From positions 4,909-68,908 of the forward strand of contig CAZGCI010000008.1 in NCBI GenBank assembly GCA_964524185.1: a stretch of DNA of 64,000 nucleotides, written 5' to 3'. Made by a program: the position numbers and the translations under genes. Below, in pieces: positions 8,000 through 16,523 of the stretch (the stretch's first letter is position 1; each line of letters begins with the position of its first letter). The notes below the pieces were generated by a model that searched no databases, had not been told where the DNA came from, and was given only the letters and a program-made list of their open reading frames with translations. The DNA is from Thiohalocapsa sp964524185 (GTDB lineage: Bacteria > Pseudomonadota > Gammaproteobacteria > Chromatiales > Chromatiaceae).

Positions 8000-8313
8000 A
8001 GCGTGTTGTCTCGTTGTGGCGCGCGTCGGCGTGACGCGCTTCTGTCGGCAGGCCGCGCGCGCGGGCGCGCCTACCCTCTAAGGTCGCCTGAAGGCGCCAG
8101 ATAGTCGCAGACGCGTCAGGGGGAAGGGCCGAGGGCCCGAGGGGAGGCTCGCACCCACGGCGTCAACCGATACGCGTCGGCCCTCGGCCCTTGCCAATGA
8201 ACGACCTGCGCTCGTGCTGACGACCCGGTCGCTCCCTAGATCTGCGGCTGGCTTTCAGTACCAAAAATGAGGGTTGCCGGCGAGCTTTTTACAACGATCC
8301 GGCGGTCGCGTGC
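8000..8313. other. Intergenic region with perfect 14-bp inverted repeat
   Basis: No gene is supported. AAGGGCCGAGGGCC at 8124-8137 is repeated as its exact complement at 8179-8192 with a 41-base spacer, and ACGCGTC occurs just outside each arm region. The same heptad pair recurs at 23794 and 33217. A GC-rich alternating tract (GCGCGCGCGGGCGCGC) lies near 8055. Confidence 0.7.
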
Positions 8314-9363
8314 TCAGCGTTGCGCCAAGCGCTGGGCGAGCAGCCCCCGCAGCAGGGCCCGCGGCAGGCCCGGGCCGCCGTAGACCAATCCTGTATAGAC
8401 CTGCAGCAGGTCGGCGCCCGCGGCGAGCTTGGCGGCGGCACTCGCCGCGTCCATGACGCCGCCGACGCCGATGAGCACGACCGCGGCGCCGAGCTCTGCG
8501 CGCAGCACGTGCAACAGTGCTGTACTGCGGGCAAACAACGGGGCACCCGAGAGACCGCCCTGCATGCCGGCAGTGTTCGCCGTCGCCGCGCTGAAGTCGA
8601 CAGTGGTGTTACTGACCACCAGCCCGGCGCAGCCCGCGTCCAGGGCCGCCCGGGCGCAGGCGATGGCTGCATCGTCCGTGAGGTCCGGTGCCAATTTCAC
8701 CAGCAGCGGGCGCGGGCGGGCGAGCGCTTGGTTCGGCCCCTGCAGGGTATCGACGATGGCGCGGACCTGCTCCACCGTCTGCAAGTCCCGCAGGCCCGGC
8801 GTGTTCGGGCTCGAGATGTTCACCACCACAAAGTCCGCGAGCTCCCCCAACCGCTCGAAGCTGCGCCGGTAATCGGCCGCCGCCTCCGCCGCGGGTACCG
8901 CCTTCGACTTGCCGATGTTGATGCCGAGCGGCACGCGCACCGCGTCGTGCTGGCGGAGGCGCTCGATGCGCGTGGCCACCACATCGGCGCCGTCGTTCGG
9001 GAAGCCCATGTGATTGACCAGGGCACCATCGGCGGGTAGTCGGAACACCCGGGGCCGCGGGTTGCCCGGCTGGCGCAGAGCCGTCACCGTGCCCACCTCG
9101 ACAAAGCCGAAGCCGAGCGCCTGCCAGAAGCCCACCGCATGGGCGTCTTTGTCGACCCCGGCGGCCACGCCGAGCGGATTCGGAAAGTCGAGACCCATGA
9201 CGCGTCTGGTCAGTGCCGAAGCCGCGTCCGTGACCTCGCCGCGGCGGCTGGGTCGAGACACGAGCGGCGCGGGCGCCAGGCGCGCCAGCAGCAAGCCGAG
9301 CTGATGTGCCCGCTCCGCCGGCAGCAGGAACAGCAGCGGGCGCAGCAGGCGCCACAGGCCCAC
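8314..9363 (-). CDS. pyrD: Dihydroorotate dehydrogenase (quinone), class 2
   Basis: PyrD oxidises dihydroorotate to orotate with FMN and passes electrons to the quinone pool, the fourth step of pyrimidine synthesis, at the inner membrane face. The N-terminal helix pair LWRLLRPLLFLLPAERAHQLGL is typical of the membrane-associated class 2 enzymes. NPLGVAAGVDKDA, VEVGTVT, NHMGFPNDG, GINIGKSK, NISSPNTPGLRDLQ and IGVGGVMDAASAAAKLAAGADLLQVYTG are all family motifs, the SPNTPG segment holding the catalytic Ser. GTG 9363 gives 349 residues, close to the usual 336-350; a longer frame to 9564 adds low-complexity sequence without support. The gene is divergent from trpB2. Confidence 0.93.
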   Translation of the reverse strand: MGLWRLLRPLLFLLPAERAHQLGLLLARLAPAPLVSRPSRRGEVTDAASALTRRVMGLDFPNPLGVAAGVDKDAHAVGFWQALGFGFVEVGTVTALRQPGNPRPRVFRLPADGALVNHMGFPNDGADVVATRIERLRQHDAVRVPLGINIGKSKAVPAAEAAADYRRSFERLGELADFVVVNISSPNTPGLRDLQTVEQVRAIVDTLQGPNQALARPRPLLVKLAPDLTDDAAIACARAALDAGCAGLVVSNTTVDFSAATANTAGMQGGLSGAPLFARSTALLHVLRAELGAAVVLIGVGGVMDAASAAAKLAAGADLLQVYTGLVYGGPGLPRALLRGLLAQRLAQR

Positions 9364-9702
9364 ACCAGGCGGCGGTGCGGCCCGGGGCAGCTCGCCGGGC
9401 GATGGGTCTGAGAAGGGATTCAGAAGCGTGAGCCCGCGGGCAGCTGGACGGAGAACGCACGACTGTCGCACAGCGCGGCGGCCCTGGTCTACCGCTGGGC
9501 AAGGCTTCACTGCCGAGCGCGATGGCGGCGCTTGGGCGGCCCACGCCGGCCCTGCTGCAAGCATGGCCGCAGGCGTTGCGTCAGGTCTGTGTCGGACCGC
9601 TGCGGACGTGGCAGACTAGCGCGCTTTGCGGGTGCCGGAGCGACCGTGTCCGGGCCTGCGGATAGCGGCCGTGCGCCGATCACCCGGAGGTTCACAACAC
9701 CG
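9364..9702. other. Divergent intergenic region between pyrD and trpB2
   Basis: About 340 bases that must carry promoters for both flanking genes. Both gene frames stay open into it as N-terminal extensions, but those have Arg/Pro-rich composition and no ribosome sites. I see no clear operator or riboswitch. Confidence 0.3.
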
Positions 9703-11064
9703 ATGAGCGACAGCGTCAAGTTCCTACTCGACGAGGAGCATCTCCCCACCCACTGGTACAACATCAACGCGGACCTGCCGGAGCCCTTGGCCCCAGTCCT
9801 GCACCCGGGCACCAAGACGCCCATCACGCCGGACGACCTCGCGCCCATCTTCCCGCGGGCGGTGATCGAGCAGGAGATGTCCACCGAGCGTGAGATCGAG
9901 ATCCCCAAACCGGTGCGCGATGTCTACCGACAATGGCGCCCGTCGCCGCTGTTTCGCGCCCGCCGACTGGAGCAGGCGCTCGGCACCCCGGCGCGGATCT
10001 ACTACAAGTACGAGGGCGTGAGCCCCGCCGGCAGTCACAAGCCCAACACCGCCATCGCCCAGGCCTTCTACAACAAGGCCGAGGGCGTCAAGCGCATCAC
10101 CACCGAGACCGGCGCGGGGCAGTGGGGCTCGTCCCTGGCCCTCGCCGGCACCTTCTTCGACCTGGAAATCGTGGTGTTCATGGTGCGGGTGAGCTTCGAC
10201 GCCAAGCCTTACCGCCGCGCCTACATGGAGACACTCGGCGCCGAGTGCATCGCGAGCCCCAGCGACCAGACCCAGTCGGGCCGGGCCATCCTGGCGGAGC
10301 ATCCGGACAGCACCGGCAGCCTGGGCATCGCCATCAGCGAGGCCGTAGAGATGGCCGTGCAGCGCGACGACACGCGCTACGCTCTGGGCAGCGTGCTGAA
10401 CCACGTGCTGCTGCATCAGACCGTGACGGGCCTGGAGTCCCTGGAGCAGCTCGCCATGGCGGACGACTATCCGGACCTGGTCATCGGCTGCACCGGCGGC
10501 GGCAGCAATTTTGCGGGCCTCGCGTTTCCGTTCCTGCGCGAGAAGTGGCAGCGCGGGCTCGACACGGAGTTCATCGCCGTGGAGCCGTCCGCCTGCCCAA
10601 CCCTGACCAAGGGGGCCTTCGCCTACGACTATGGCGACACGGCGCACCTGACGCCCCTGGTGAAGATGTACACCCTGGGCTCCAGCTTTGTGCCGCCCGG
10701 GTTCCACGCTGGCGGTCTGCGTTACCACGGCATGGCGCCGCAGATCAGCCACCTGGCCAAGCTCGGCCAGATCGCGCCGCGCAGCTACAACCAGCTTGAG
10801 TGCTTCGCCGCAGGAATCCAGTTTGCGAAGGCCGAGGGGATTCTGCCGGCGCCGGAGGCCAACCACGCCGTCAAGGCGGCCATCCACGAGGCCGAGAAGT
10901 GCCGCGAATCCGGCGAGTCCAAGGCCATCCTGTTCAACCTCTGCGGCCACGGCCACTTCGATATGCAGGCCTACATCGACTATAACGCCGGCCTGCTAAA
11001 AGACTTGGTCTACGATGACGCTGAGGTCGCCATGGCGCTGGCCGGGCTGCCGTCCGGCTGCTGA
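9703..11064 (+). CDS. trpB2: TrpB2-type tryptophan synthase beta chain
   Basis: A PLP enzyme joining indole and serine to make tryptophan. Lys113 in SPAGSHKPNTA is the Schiff-base lysine, Glu135 in TETGAGQWG is catalytic, and GCTGGGSNFAG binds the PLP phosphate. The 453-residue length, the N-terminal block starting FLLDEEHLPTHWYN, and the inserts mark it as TrpB2 rather than the standard TrpB1 that pairs with TrpA. TrpB2 often works without TrpA, in indole salvage. ATG 9703 has CGGAGG 12 bases upstream. No other trp gene is adjacent, fitting a stand-alone role. Confidence 0.92.
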   Translation: MSDSVKFLLDEEHLPTHWYNINADLPEPLAPVLHPGTKTPITPDDLAPIFPRAVIEQEMSTEREIEIPKPVRDVYRQWRPSPLFRARRLEQALGTPARIYYKYEGVSPAGSHKPNTAIAQAFYNKAEGVKRITTETGAGQWGSSLALAGTFFDLEIVVFMVRVSFDAKPYRRAYMETLGAECIASPSDQTQSGRAILAEHPDSTGSLGIAISEAVEMAVQRDDTRYALGSVLNHVLLHQTVTGLESLEQLAMADDYPDLVIGCTGGGSNFAGLAFPFLREKWQRGLDTEFIAVEPSACPTLTKGAFAYDYGDTAHLTPLVKMYTLGSSFVPPGFHAGGLRYHGMAPQISHLAKLGQIAPRSYNQLECFAAGIQFAKAEGILPAPEANHAVKAAIHEAEKCRESGESKAILFNLCGHGHFDMQAYIDYNAGLLKDLVYDDAEVAMALAGLPSGC

Positions 11065-11199
11065 GACAGACGTGGGCCAAGCCCAGCAGGGCACCGGCCG
11101 GCCCTGCGACGCGCGGCACGCTGGCTCAGCCGCTGGGCTGCGCCGGTCTTCACGGCGCAGGACACAGGCCCCCAAGGGTCGACCACGGGAGGATGCGAT

Positions 11200-11919
11200 A
11201 TGACACTGACGCCCGCCACTGGGCGGCACGGCAATGCCCGACAGGCTCGACGCGTCATCGCCAGGGCCGGGTCGCTGGCGGCACTCGGGCTCCTGGCCGG
11301 CGTGCTCACCATCGCGGTGGACGCTGCGGCGGCCGAGCCCGTGGAGACGGCACAAGACGAGCGCACTGCCACGGGAGCGCCCCCGGCGGGCGCCACTGCG
11401 GCGCAGGAACGCATCAGCGTGCTCGAAGCGGAGCTAGCGCAGGCGCAGGAAGCGCTGGCGCTGGCCCAGGCACGGCGCGCCGAGCTGGAGGCCCAGATCG
11501 CAGTCCTGCAAGAGGCCGCCGCTGCTCGGGATGCACTCAACGAGCGCCTAGAGCGCTTGCGCGCCCGTTTGCCCGCGCCTGAAGGCGGCAGCCTCACCGT
11601 CGATCAGGCCAGGCGCCGTGCTGGGGAGGACGCAGCCGAACTCGTCGCGCTGGTGGAAGGCGCCCGCGGCATCGACAACCCGCACCTCTGGGCCGAGGTG
11701 CGCAGCGCCGAGAACGCCCTGCACCGTAGCCAGTTCCTGCTCGCCCGTGCCGACAACGCGCGCACCGTCTACCGGGTCCGCCCCGGCGACAGCCTGCGGC
11801 AAGTCAGCCAGCTGTTCTACGGCAACATCGAGCGCTGGACCGCCCTCTTCGAGGCCAACCGCCACGTGCTCGATGACCCCAACCGCCTGTTGCCGGGCCT
11901 GACGCTGGTGGTGCCTTGA
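11200..11919 (+). CDS. LysM domain protein with coiled coil
   Basis: The 239-residue product has an N-terminal hydrophobic segment (AGSLAALGLLAGVLTIAVDAAAA, about residues 25-48), an export signal or anchor. Residues 66-125 form an Ala/Glu/Gln coiled coil. The C-terminus (about 190-239) is one LysM domain: YRVRPGDSLRQVSQLFYGN, then W, and DPNRLLPGLTLVVP. LysM domains bind peptidoglycan, so the protein probably acts in the periplasm on the cell wall. GGGAGGA precedes ATG 11200 by about eight bases. No enzymatic domain is present. It lies 135 bases after trpB2 and may be separate. Confidence 0.82.
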   Translation: MTLTPATGRHGNARQARRVIARAGSLAALGLLAGVLTIAVDAAAAEPVETAQDERTATGAPPAGATAAQERISVLEAELAQAQEALALAQARRAELEAQIAVLQEAAAARDALNERLERLRARLPAPEGGSLTVDQARRRAGEDAAELVALVEGARGIDNPHLWAEVRSAENALHRSQFLLARADNARTVYRVRPGDSLRQVSQLFYGNIERWTALFEANRHVLDDPNRLLPGLTLVVP

Positions 11920-12342
11920 TCTGAGCGAGGCGGCCCCTGCGCACCAGCGCGCGATCGCCTCATCGGTATGACACGGGGTCGTTCGCTGGCGAGGGTCCGG
12001 AACCCAAGATCTAGGAGCTAGGAGCTAGGAGCTAGGAGCTAGGAGCTAGGAGCTAGGAGGAACCGCTGTCGGTGGTGCTGCAGTCTGACCCCCCGCCCTT
12101 CCACGGTGGGGCGGTCAAGCAAATTAGCGCGGTCGTCGCGGTGCATCGTGGTATTGCGGCGCTGCTGCGCCTCGCGCAGTTTGGAGCGCTCCTGCACGAG
12201 GGGCGTCACTCACAGTTGACGGATGGGGAGCATGATCGCCGGCGCGTGGCCTTGCTTGCCGCGGCGCGCTTGACAGCCGCCGAGCGCGCACTACGATCGC
12301 CGCTCTTCATCCACTTTTCATCACCCTGCAGGGGTACGCACC
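11920..12342. other. Intergenic region containing a 7-bp tandem repeat
   Basis: The stretch holds the CTAGGAG tandem array at 12011-12059 and otherwise no supported gene. A frame open across it from 12072 has no ribosome site, and its 3' half is in the wrong frame of the ParA-like gene. Confidence 0.5.
12011..12059. repeat. Perfect 7 x 7-bp tandem repeat (CTAGGAG)
   Basis: Seven identical CTAGGAG units in a row, followed by GAACC. The unit is close to the AGGGGCT heptads at 33321-33341 (complement) and 58178-58194. Perfect arrays of this kind can vary in copy number by slippage. Confidence 0.95.
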
Positions 12343-13122
12343 ATGAGTCAGATCCATTTCATTGGCGGCGAGAAGGGCGGCGTGGGCAAGTCGGTGCTGG
12401 CGCGGCTCTTGGCGCAGTATCACATCGACCGGGGGCTGCCCTTCCGGGTTTTCGATACAGACCTTTCCCACGGCGCCATGATGCGTTTCTACGGCGAGTA
12501 CGCCACGCCCATCGCCCTGGACGATTTCGCCGGTGCCGACCAGCTCATGGACGCGGCGGTGGAGCGCCCGCAGAACGTGCTGGTCGATTTGGCTGCGCAG
12601 ACGACGCGGCCCCTGTTCCGATGGATGAACGACAATGACCTGCCCGGGCTCGCAGCAGAGGAGGGGGTCGGCGTGGTGCTGTGGCACGTGATGGACGACG
12701 GCGCGGACGGCATCGGGTTGCTGGAGCAGCTCTTCGCGCAGCTTCCGCTCGATGCCCGCTGCGTCGTGGTCAGAAACCTGGGCCGCGGCAAGGACTTCTC
12801 TGCCTTCGAGGCGTCCCAGGCCCGCGCAAGCGCGCATGCCCTCGGTGCCCCAGTGCTGGATCTCCCCGAGCTGCACGCGACCACCATGCGCAAGCTCGAC
12901 CACGACAATCTGAGCTTCTGGGCCGCTGCCAACAACCGCGATGCCGGCCTCGGCCTGATGGAGCGTCAGCGGGTCAAGGTCTTCATGCGCAGGGCCTACG
13001 AGCAGTTCGATGCCGCCGGCGCGTCACTGTTCGTCCGCTGGGTGACGCTTGGTGAGAGCGACGTGGCGCCCACAACACCAGCGAGCCCGACCCTGGAGCC
13101 CGCGCCGGAGCCGGCGACCTGA
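12343..13122 (+). CDS. Orphan ParA/MinD-like P-loop ATPase
   Basis: The N-terminus MSQIHFIGGEKGGVGKSVLARLL is a deviant Walker A (KGGVGKS) of the ParA/MinD/CobQ superfamily, followed by FRVFDTDLSH as the switch I/Walker A' Asp region and LVDLAAQTT as Walker B. The 259-residue protein ends in a Pro/Thr-rich tail (TTPASPTLEPAPEPAT). Such ATPases position DNA or protein cargo, and some are encoded on conjugative elements. No ParB, parS-like sites or relaxase lies nearby, so the cargo is unknown. The gene sits alone between a tandem repeat and a repeat B copy, a context that could mark an acquired segment. Confidence 0.8.
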   Translation: MSQIHFIGGEKGGVGKSVLARLLAQYHIDRGLPFRVFDTDLSHGAMMRFYGEYATPIALDDFAGADQLMDAAVERPQNVLVDLAAQTTRPLFRWMNDNDLPGLAAEEGVGVVLWHVMDDGADGIGLLEQLFAQLPLDARCVVVRNLGRGKDFSAFEASQARASAHALGAPVLDLPELHATTMRKLDHDNLSFWAAANNRDAGLGLMERQRVKVFMRRAYEQFDAAGASLFVRWVTLGESDVAPTTPASPTLEPAPEPAT

Positions 13123-13221
13123 GCGCGGCGCACCCAGTGGGTGACCTGCCGGGCGCGCCAAACTCGCAGGCGGCACAGAGACGTAAAAACACCCTGAAGC
13201 GGTCAACTGTTCTTCTCAGGT

Positions 13222-13374
13222 TCAGTAACAAGCGATCCATCTGCTCTGGACTACGAAACACGCGAAAAATCGCGAATATCCCGGAGATGCAAGCGAGATC
13301 CGGATGACTTTCGCGTATTTCGCGCCTTTGGTAGTTTGTTTCCGTCTGCGACCATCTTCATGTTGTTTCTGAAC
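13222..13374 (-). repeat. Dispersed palindromic repeat B, copy 2
   Basis: Reverse-complement copy of 3566..3724: read on the minus strand it begins GTTCAGAAACAACATGAAGA and keeps the paired CTACGAAACACGCGAA and TTCGCG..GTAGTTTG segments. It separates the plus-strand ParA-like gene from the convergent methyltransferase gene. Confidence 0.8.
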
Positions 13375-13403
13375 TGTCACCGACTGAGTTTTTGGGCGCG
13401 TAG

Positions 13404-14300
13404 CTACGGCAATCGCACCACGAGGCGATTGATCGGCATGGAAAAGCGGCCCAGGCCGTCACCCCCTTCGCGCGCCAAGAGTGACGCGATGTCGCGCAGC
13501 ATCCGCGTGCGCGACGCTGGCGAGAGCAGGAAGGCGGCATAAAAGAACCCCGCGGCCTCTCGTGCCAGCGCCTCCGGCGCCCCGAGTTGGGAGACCACTG
13601 ACGCTTCGATGCGGATGTCGGCGCCGGCAAAGCTATTCGCCACCAGCTGCATCAGTGCTGTGGTCGTGCGCACGCGGCGGTCGCCCAGATCGATTTCGCC
13701 ATAGCCGGGATACTCCCGCTGGACCCAGCCATAAATGAGGTGGTGCAACTCCTCGTAGGCCGGTGCCGTGGACAACTCGCCATCGACGATGGCGGCCAGG
13801 ACGCCGTTGGGGCGCAGCACACGCCGCAGTTCGCGCAGGACGGGCTCGATGGGGTCCATTAAGGTCAAGGCCCAATGGCAGAGCACCGCATCGACGCTGT
13901 GATCGGCGATGAAGGCCATCTCCTGCGCCATGCCCCGATGCAGTGCCACGGCCAGGTCCGGCACGCGCCGGCGCGCCAACGCCAACTCATCGGCGCTCAT
14001 GTCGACGCCGATCAGACCGACGCGCCCTCGGAATCGCTCATGGCAGAGCGCGGTCAGTACACCGCTGCCGCAGGCCAGGTCCAGCACAGTGCGATGTTCG
14101 GCAGGCTCCACAACCTCAGCCAGCCATTCATAACTGTTGCGCCCCTGTGCATCGCGGCAGCCTGCGGCGCAGGCCTCTGTGAAACCCGGGTGCTGCCGGT
14201 GCACCTCGAGTAGATGCTCGCGCAGCTCGGCCCGGCTAGGCCGCTCACCCCGCTGCAGGCGGCGCGCCCAGGGCGTGTCGACGTTGATGACTTCCTGCAT
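13404..14300 (-). CDS. Class I SAM-dependent methyltransferase (egtD cluster, last gene)
   Basis: A 298-residue protein with Rossmann methyltransferase motif I at residues 72-80 (VLDLACGSG), acidic motif GVDMS about 28 residues later, and a VDAVLCHWALTLMDPIEPVLRELRRVLRPNGVLA block as motifs III-IV. The substrate cannot be read from sequence. It ends the five-gene minus-strand run egtD-like, PhyH-type, methyltransferase, MFS, methyltransferase, 38 bases after the MFS stop, so it probably belongs to the same pathway. A repeat B copy immediately follows its 3' end and could act in termination. Product modification or a tailoring step on the histidine betaine is an inference. Confidence 0.8.
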   Translation of the reverse strand: MQEVINVDTPWARRLQRGERPSRAELREHLLEVHRQHPGFTEACAAGCRDAQGRNSYEWLAEVVEPAEHRTVLDLACGSGVLTALCHERFRGRVGLIGVDMSADELALARRRVPDLAVALHRGMAQEMAFIADHSVDAVLCHWALTLMDPIEPVLRELRRVLRPNGVLAAIVDGELSTAPAYEELHHLIYGWVQREYPGYGEIDLGDRRVRTTTALMQLVANSFAGADIRIEASVVSQLGAPEALAREAAGFFYAAFLLSPASRTRMLRDIASLLAREGGDGLGRFSMPINRLVVRLP

Positions 14301-14338
14301 GGCGGTTGAACCTGGAAGAGAAAAAAAGCCTGGCCTGC

Positions 14339-15607
14339 CTAGGTGGGCGGCGCGCGATCGCGCAGCAGGCTCGGCAGCAGCACGGCCAAGCCCGCAGCAC
14401 TGGCGCCGACCAGCAGCGACAGTGGCATTGCCTGGCGATCCAAGCCCACCCCTTGATCAATGAGCCAGCCCAGGGTTGCCGGCGCGAGCGCCGTTGCCAA
14501 CACCTGCAAGGCCGCCGAAAGGGCACGAATCGCGCCTAGGTGTGCCGTGCCGTAGAGCTCCGCCCAGACGGCCCCGAACAGGATCGCCGCAGCGCCTGCG
14601 GTGGCGCCCATTAAGGCCATGAACCCGGCGGCCGCCGTCATCGAATCATCGCTCCCGAGCAACGCCAGCCCGGCCGCCAGCGGCAGCAGAAAGAACGGCA
14701 GCAGACGTATGGCCCCGCAGCGGTCAATGACCCAACCGCAGCCGAGGGCCATCGCCGTTGCACTCGCGGCGTACAGCGGATAACAAGCGGCGAAGGCCGA
14801 CAGCGTCCAGCCCTTGACCTCCACCAAGTGCACTTGATGAAACAATGCCCCTGTGATAACGAACGGGGCTGTCATCACCCCCGGCAACAATGCGTAGAAT
14901 CGCGCGTCGCGCAGGACCTCTGCCCGTGTCCAAGACCGATCCTGGGGACGTTCTGCCGACGGCGCCTGCACTGAGAGCGTTGCTAGGCCGTGCCGCCTTA
15001 GCCCAGTCCCCATCCACAGCACCACCGGTATGCCAATCAAGACAACGGCTGCGGCAATGCCGACCCAGACCCAGCGCCAGGTGAAGCGCCCGAGGAGGAG
15101 CGCCATCAGCAGCGGAAACAGGGCCTCACCGGCCGGATAGCCGAGAAAGGCGAGGCCCAAGGCCCGGCCGCGCTCGCGGATAAAGGTGCGGGCGACAAAG
15201 GTCATCGACAGATGACTCGACATGCCTTGCCCGAAGAGGCGCAGACCGAACAGCCCCAAACCAAGCCAAAGCGCCGTTTCAGCCCCCGCCAGCACCAGCG
15301 CAAATCCCCCCAACGCCGCCAGGGTCAAGGCGGCCAACGTGGTTGGATCGACCCGGTCCGCCGTCTTCCCGAGCCACACCAGCGTCAGCGCGCTCCCGAG
15401 TGTGGCCAGGGTATACAAGCCACCGAAGGCGCCATGACTTAAGTCCAGGTCTGCGCGCAGCGCACCGGCGAACAGCGCAATGAAATAGGTCTGGCCGATG
15501 CTGGAGCTGAAGGTCAGCAGCAGCCCGAAGCCGAGCGCGTGCACGGCCCGCCGCCCTGCTCGTCGCTGAAATGGGCGGGGGAGCGCCAACACGTTGCCAC
15601 GCCTCAA
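14339..15607 (-). CDS. MFS transporter (egtD cluster)
   Basis: The 422-residue product has about 12 hydrophobic segments, starting at LGFGLLLTFSSSIGQTYFIALFAG, with the loop 2-3 signature region GGLYTLATLGSALTLVWLGKTADRV of the major facilitator superfamily. It is an inner-membrane secondary transporter. Its position between two methyltransferase genes and downstream of a histidine betaine synthase suggests it exports or imports the cluster's small-molecule product; the sequence does not reveal direction or substrate. The gap to the upstream methyltransferase is 66 bases. Confidence 0.85.
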   Translation of the reverse strand: MRRGNVLALPRPFQRRAGRRAVHALGFGLLLTFSSSIGQTYFIALFAGALRADLDLSHGAFGGLYTLATLGSALTLVWLGKTADRVDPTTLAALTLAALGGFALVLAGAETALWLGLGLFGLRLFGQGMSSHLSMTFVARTFIRERGRALGLAFLGYPAGEALFPLLMALLLGRFTWRWVWVGIAAAVVLIGIPVVLWMGTGLRRHGLATLSVQAPSAERPQDRSWTRAEVLRDARFYALLPGVMTAPFVITGALFHQVHLVEVKGWTLSAFAACYPLYAASATAMALGCGWVIDRCGAIRLLPFFLLPLAAGLALLGSDDSMTAAAGFMALMGATAGAAAILFGAVWAELYGTAHLGAIRALSAALQVLATALAPATLGWLIDQGVGLDRQAMPLSLLVGASAAGLAVLLPSLLRDRAPPT

Positions 15608-15673
15608 CCCATGGAGGGTGCGGGTGCCTTCAGCACAGGAGACGGCATGATGGTGCGGGGCATGGCCGCGGCC

Positions 15674-16516
15674 TCATCCACGATCTGCGTGCAAAAAGAT
15701 CAGTTGGACGCGCTGTGCGAAGCGCCATGCGCCATCGCGCTGGCAGGTCGCCAAATAGTCGCCGGTGATGGGGTGGTCCAACAGCTGCTGCAGGCTGATG
15801 GCGTCATCGAACACGCAGCGTTGCAGGTAGCCCTCCACCTGTTGCCGTTGTGCCGACGGGGCGCCGTTTTCGTACTTGATCTCCAGCGTCTCGAAGCCCA
15901 CCCCCATTTGCTCGAGCACCGCGATGATCTGCTCTGCCGTGGTGTAGGGCGTGCCTTGGCCGCCGCGAAAGGCGTCGAGGTAGTGGCGATAAAAGCGCAA
16001 ATAGTGCGCATCGGCACTGGCATGGGCGATGAAGCCGATGTCCCCGGTGGCTTGCACGAAACGCTCCAGGCCTGCCTGCAACGCCTCCGCCGGCAGGGCA
16101 TAGAGGGCATGCGTGGCCCAGACGATATCGAAGGCCGCGGGCTCGCACTCGAGCGCCTGCAAGGTCGCGACGTATGCCCGGCCTGCCACAAAGGGCGGCG
16201 CCAGGGCGCGGCGCGCCTCGGCGACGGAGAAGGCCGCCGGGTCGAGCAGGGCGTAGTCGATGGGTTGGATGGCGGCCGCGGCGACGTCGGCGTGCTGCAC
16301 CAAGGCGCTGGGGAACTTGCCCGACCCACAGGCGACGTCGAGCAGCCTTAGCCGGCGATCACCGGCCTGCTGCTGACGCGCCTCCAGCCAGGCCTTCCAG
16401 TCCAGGGCCTCGGCCAGGTGGCGATAGTCAACCGATGCCAGGGCGTAGAAGGCCTCCATTTCCGCGCGGCCAGCCTCGCTCCAGTGCTCGCAGCTGCGCT
16501 CGAAGGTGTCGGACAT
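15674..16516 (-). CDS. Class I SAM-dependent methyltransferase (egtD cluster, third gene)
   Basis: The 280-residue protein begins MSDTFERSCEHWSEAGRAEM. Motif I is LLDVACGSGKF (about 58-68), and FDIVWATHALYALP lies where motif IV is expected. A longer in-frame extension to 16867 runs antisense-like through the neighbouring gene and is rejected; ATG 16516 starts seven bases after the PhyH-type stop. It differs clearly from the second methyltransferase in the cluster (13404-14300), so two distinct methylations are possible. No substrate family was recognised. The tight spacing argues for co-translation with the dioxygenase. Confidence 0.82.
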   Translation of the reverse strand: MSDTFERSCEHWSEAGRAEMEAFYALASVDYRHLAEALDWKAWLEARQQQAGDRRLRLLDVACGSGKFPSALVQHADVAAAAIQPIDYALLDPAAFSVAEARRALAPPFVAGRAYVATLQALECEPAAFDIVWATHALYALPAEALQAGLERFVQATGDIGFIAHASADAHYLRFYRHYLDAFRGGQGTPYTTAEQIIAVLEQMGVGFETLEIKYENGAPSAQRQQVEGYLQRCVFDDAISLQQLLDHPITGDYLATCQRDGAWRFAQRVQLIFLHADRG

Positions 16517-16523
16517 GCGTGGG

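Noticed and set aside
9724..10956. 410-residue antisense frame opposite trpB2
   Set aside because: Composition and lack of any motif mark it as a shadow; the plus-strand gene has catalytic residues.
12072..12638. Plus-strand frame before and across the start of the ParA-like gene
   Set aside because: Its 3' half is the wrong frame of the ATPase gene, and it starts just after a tandem repeat without a ribosome site.
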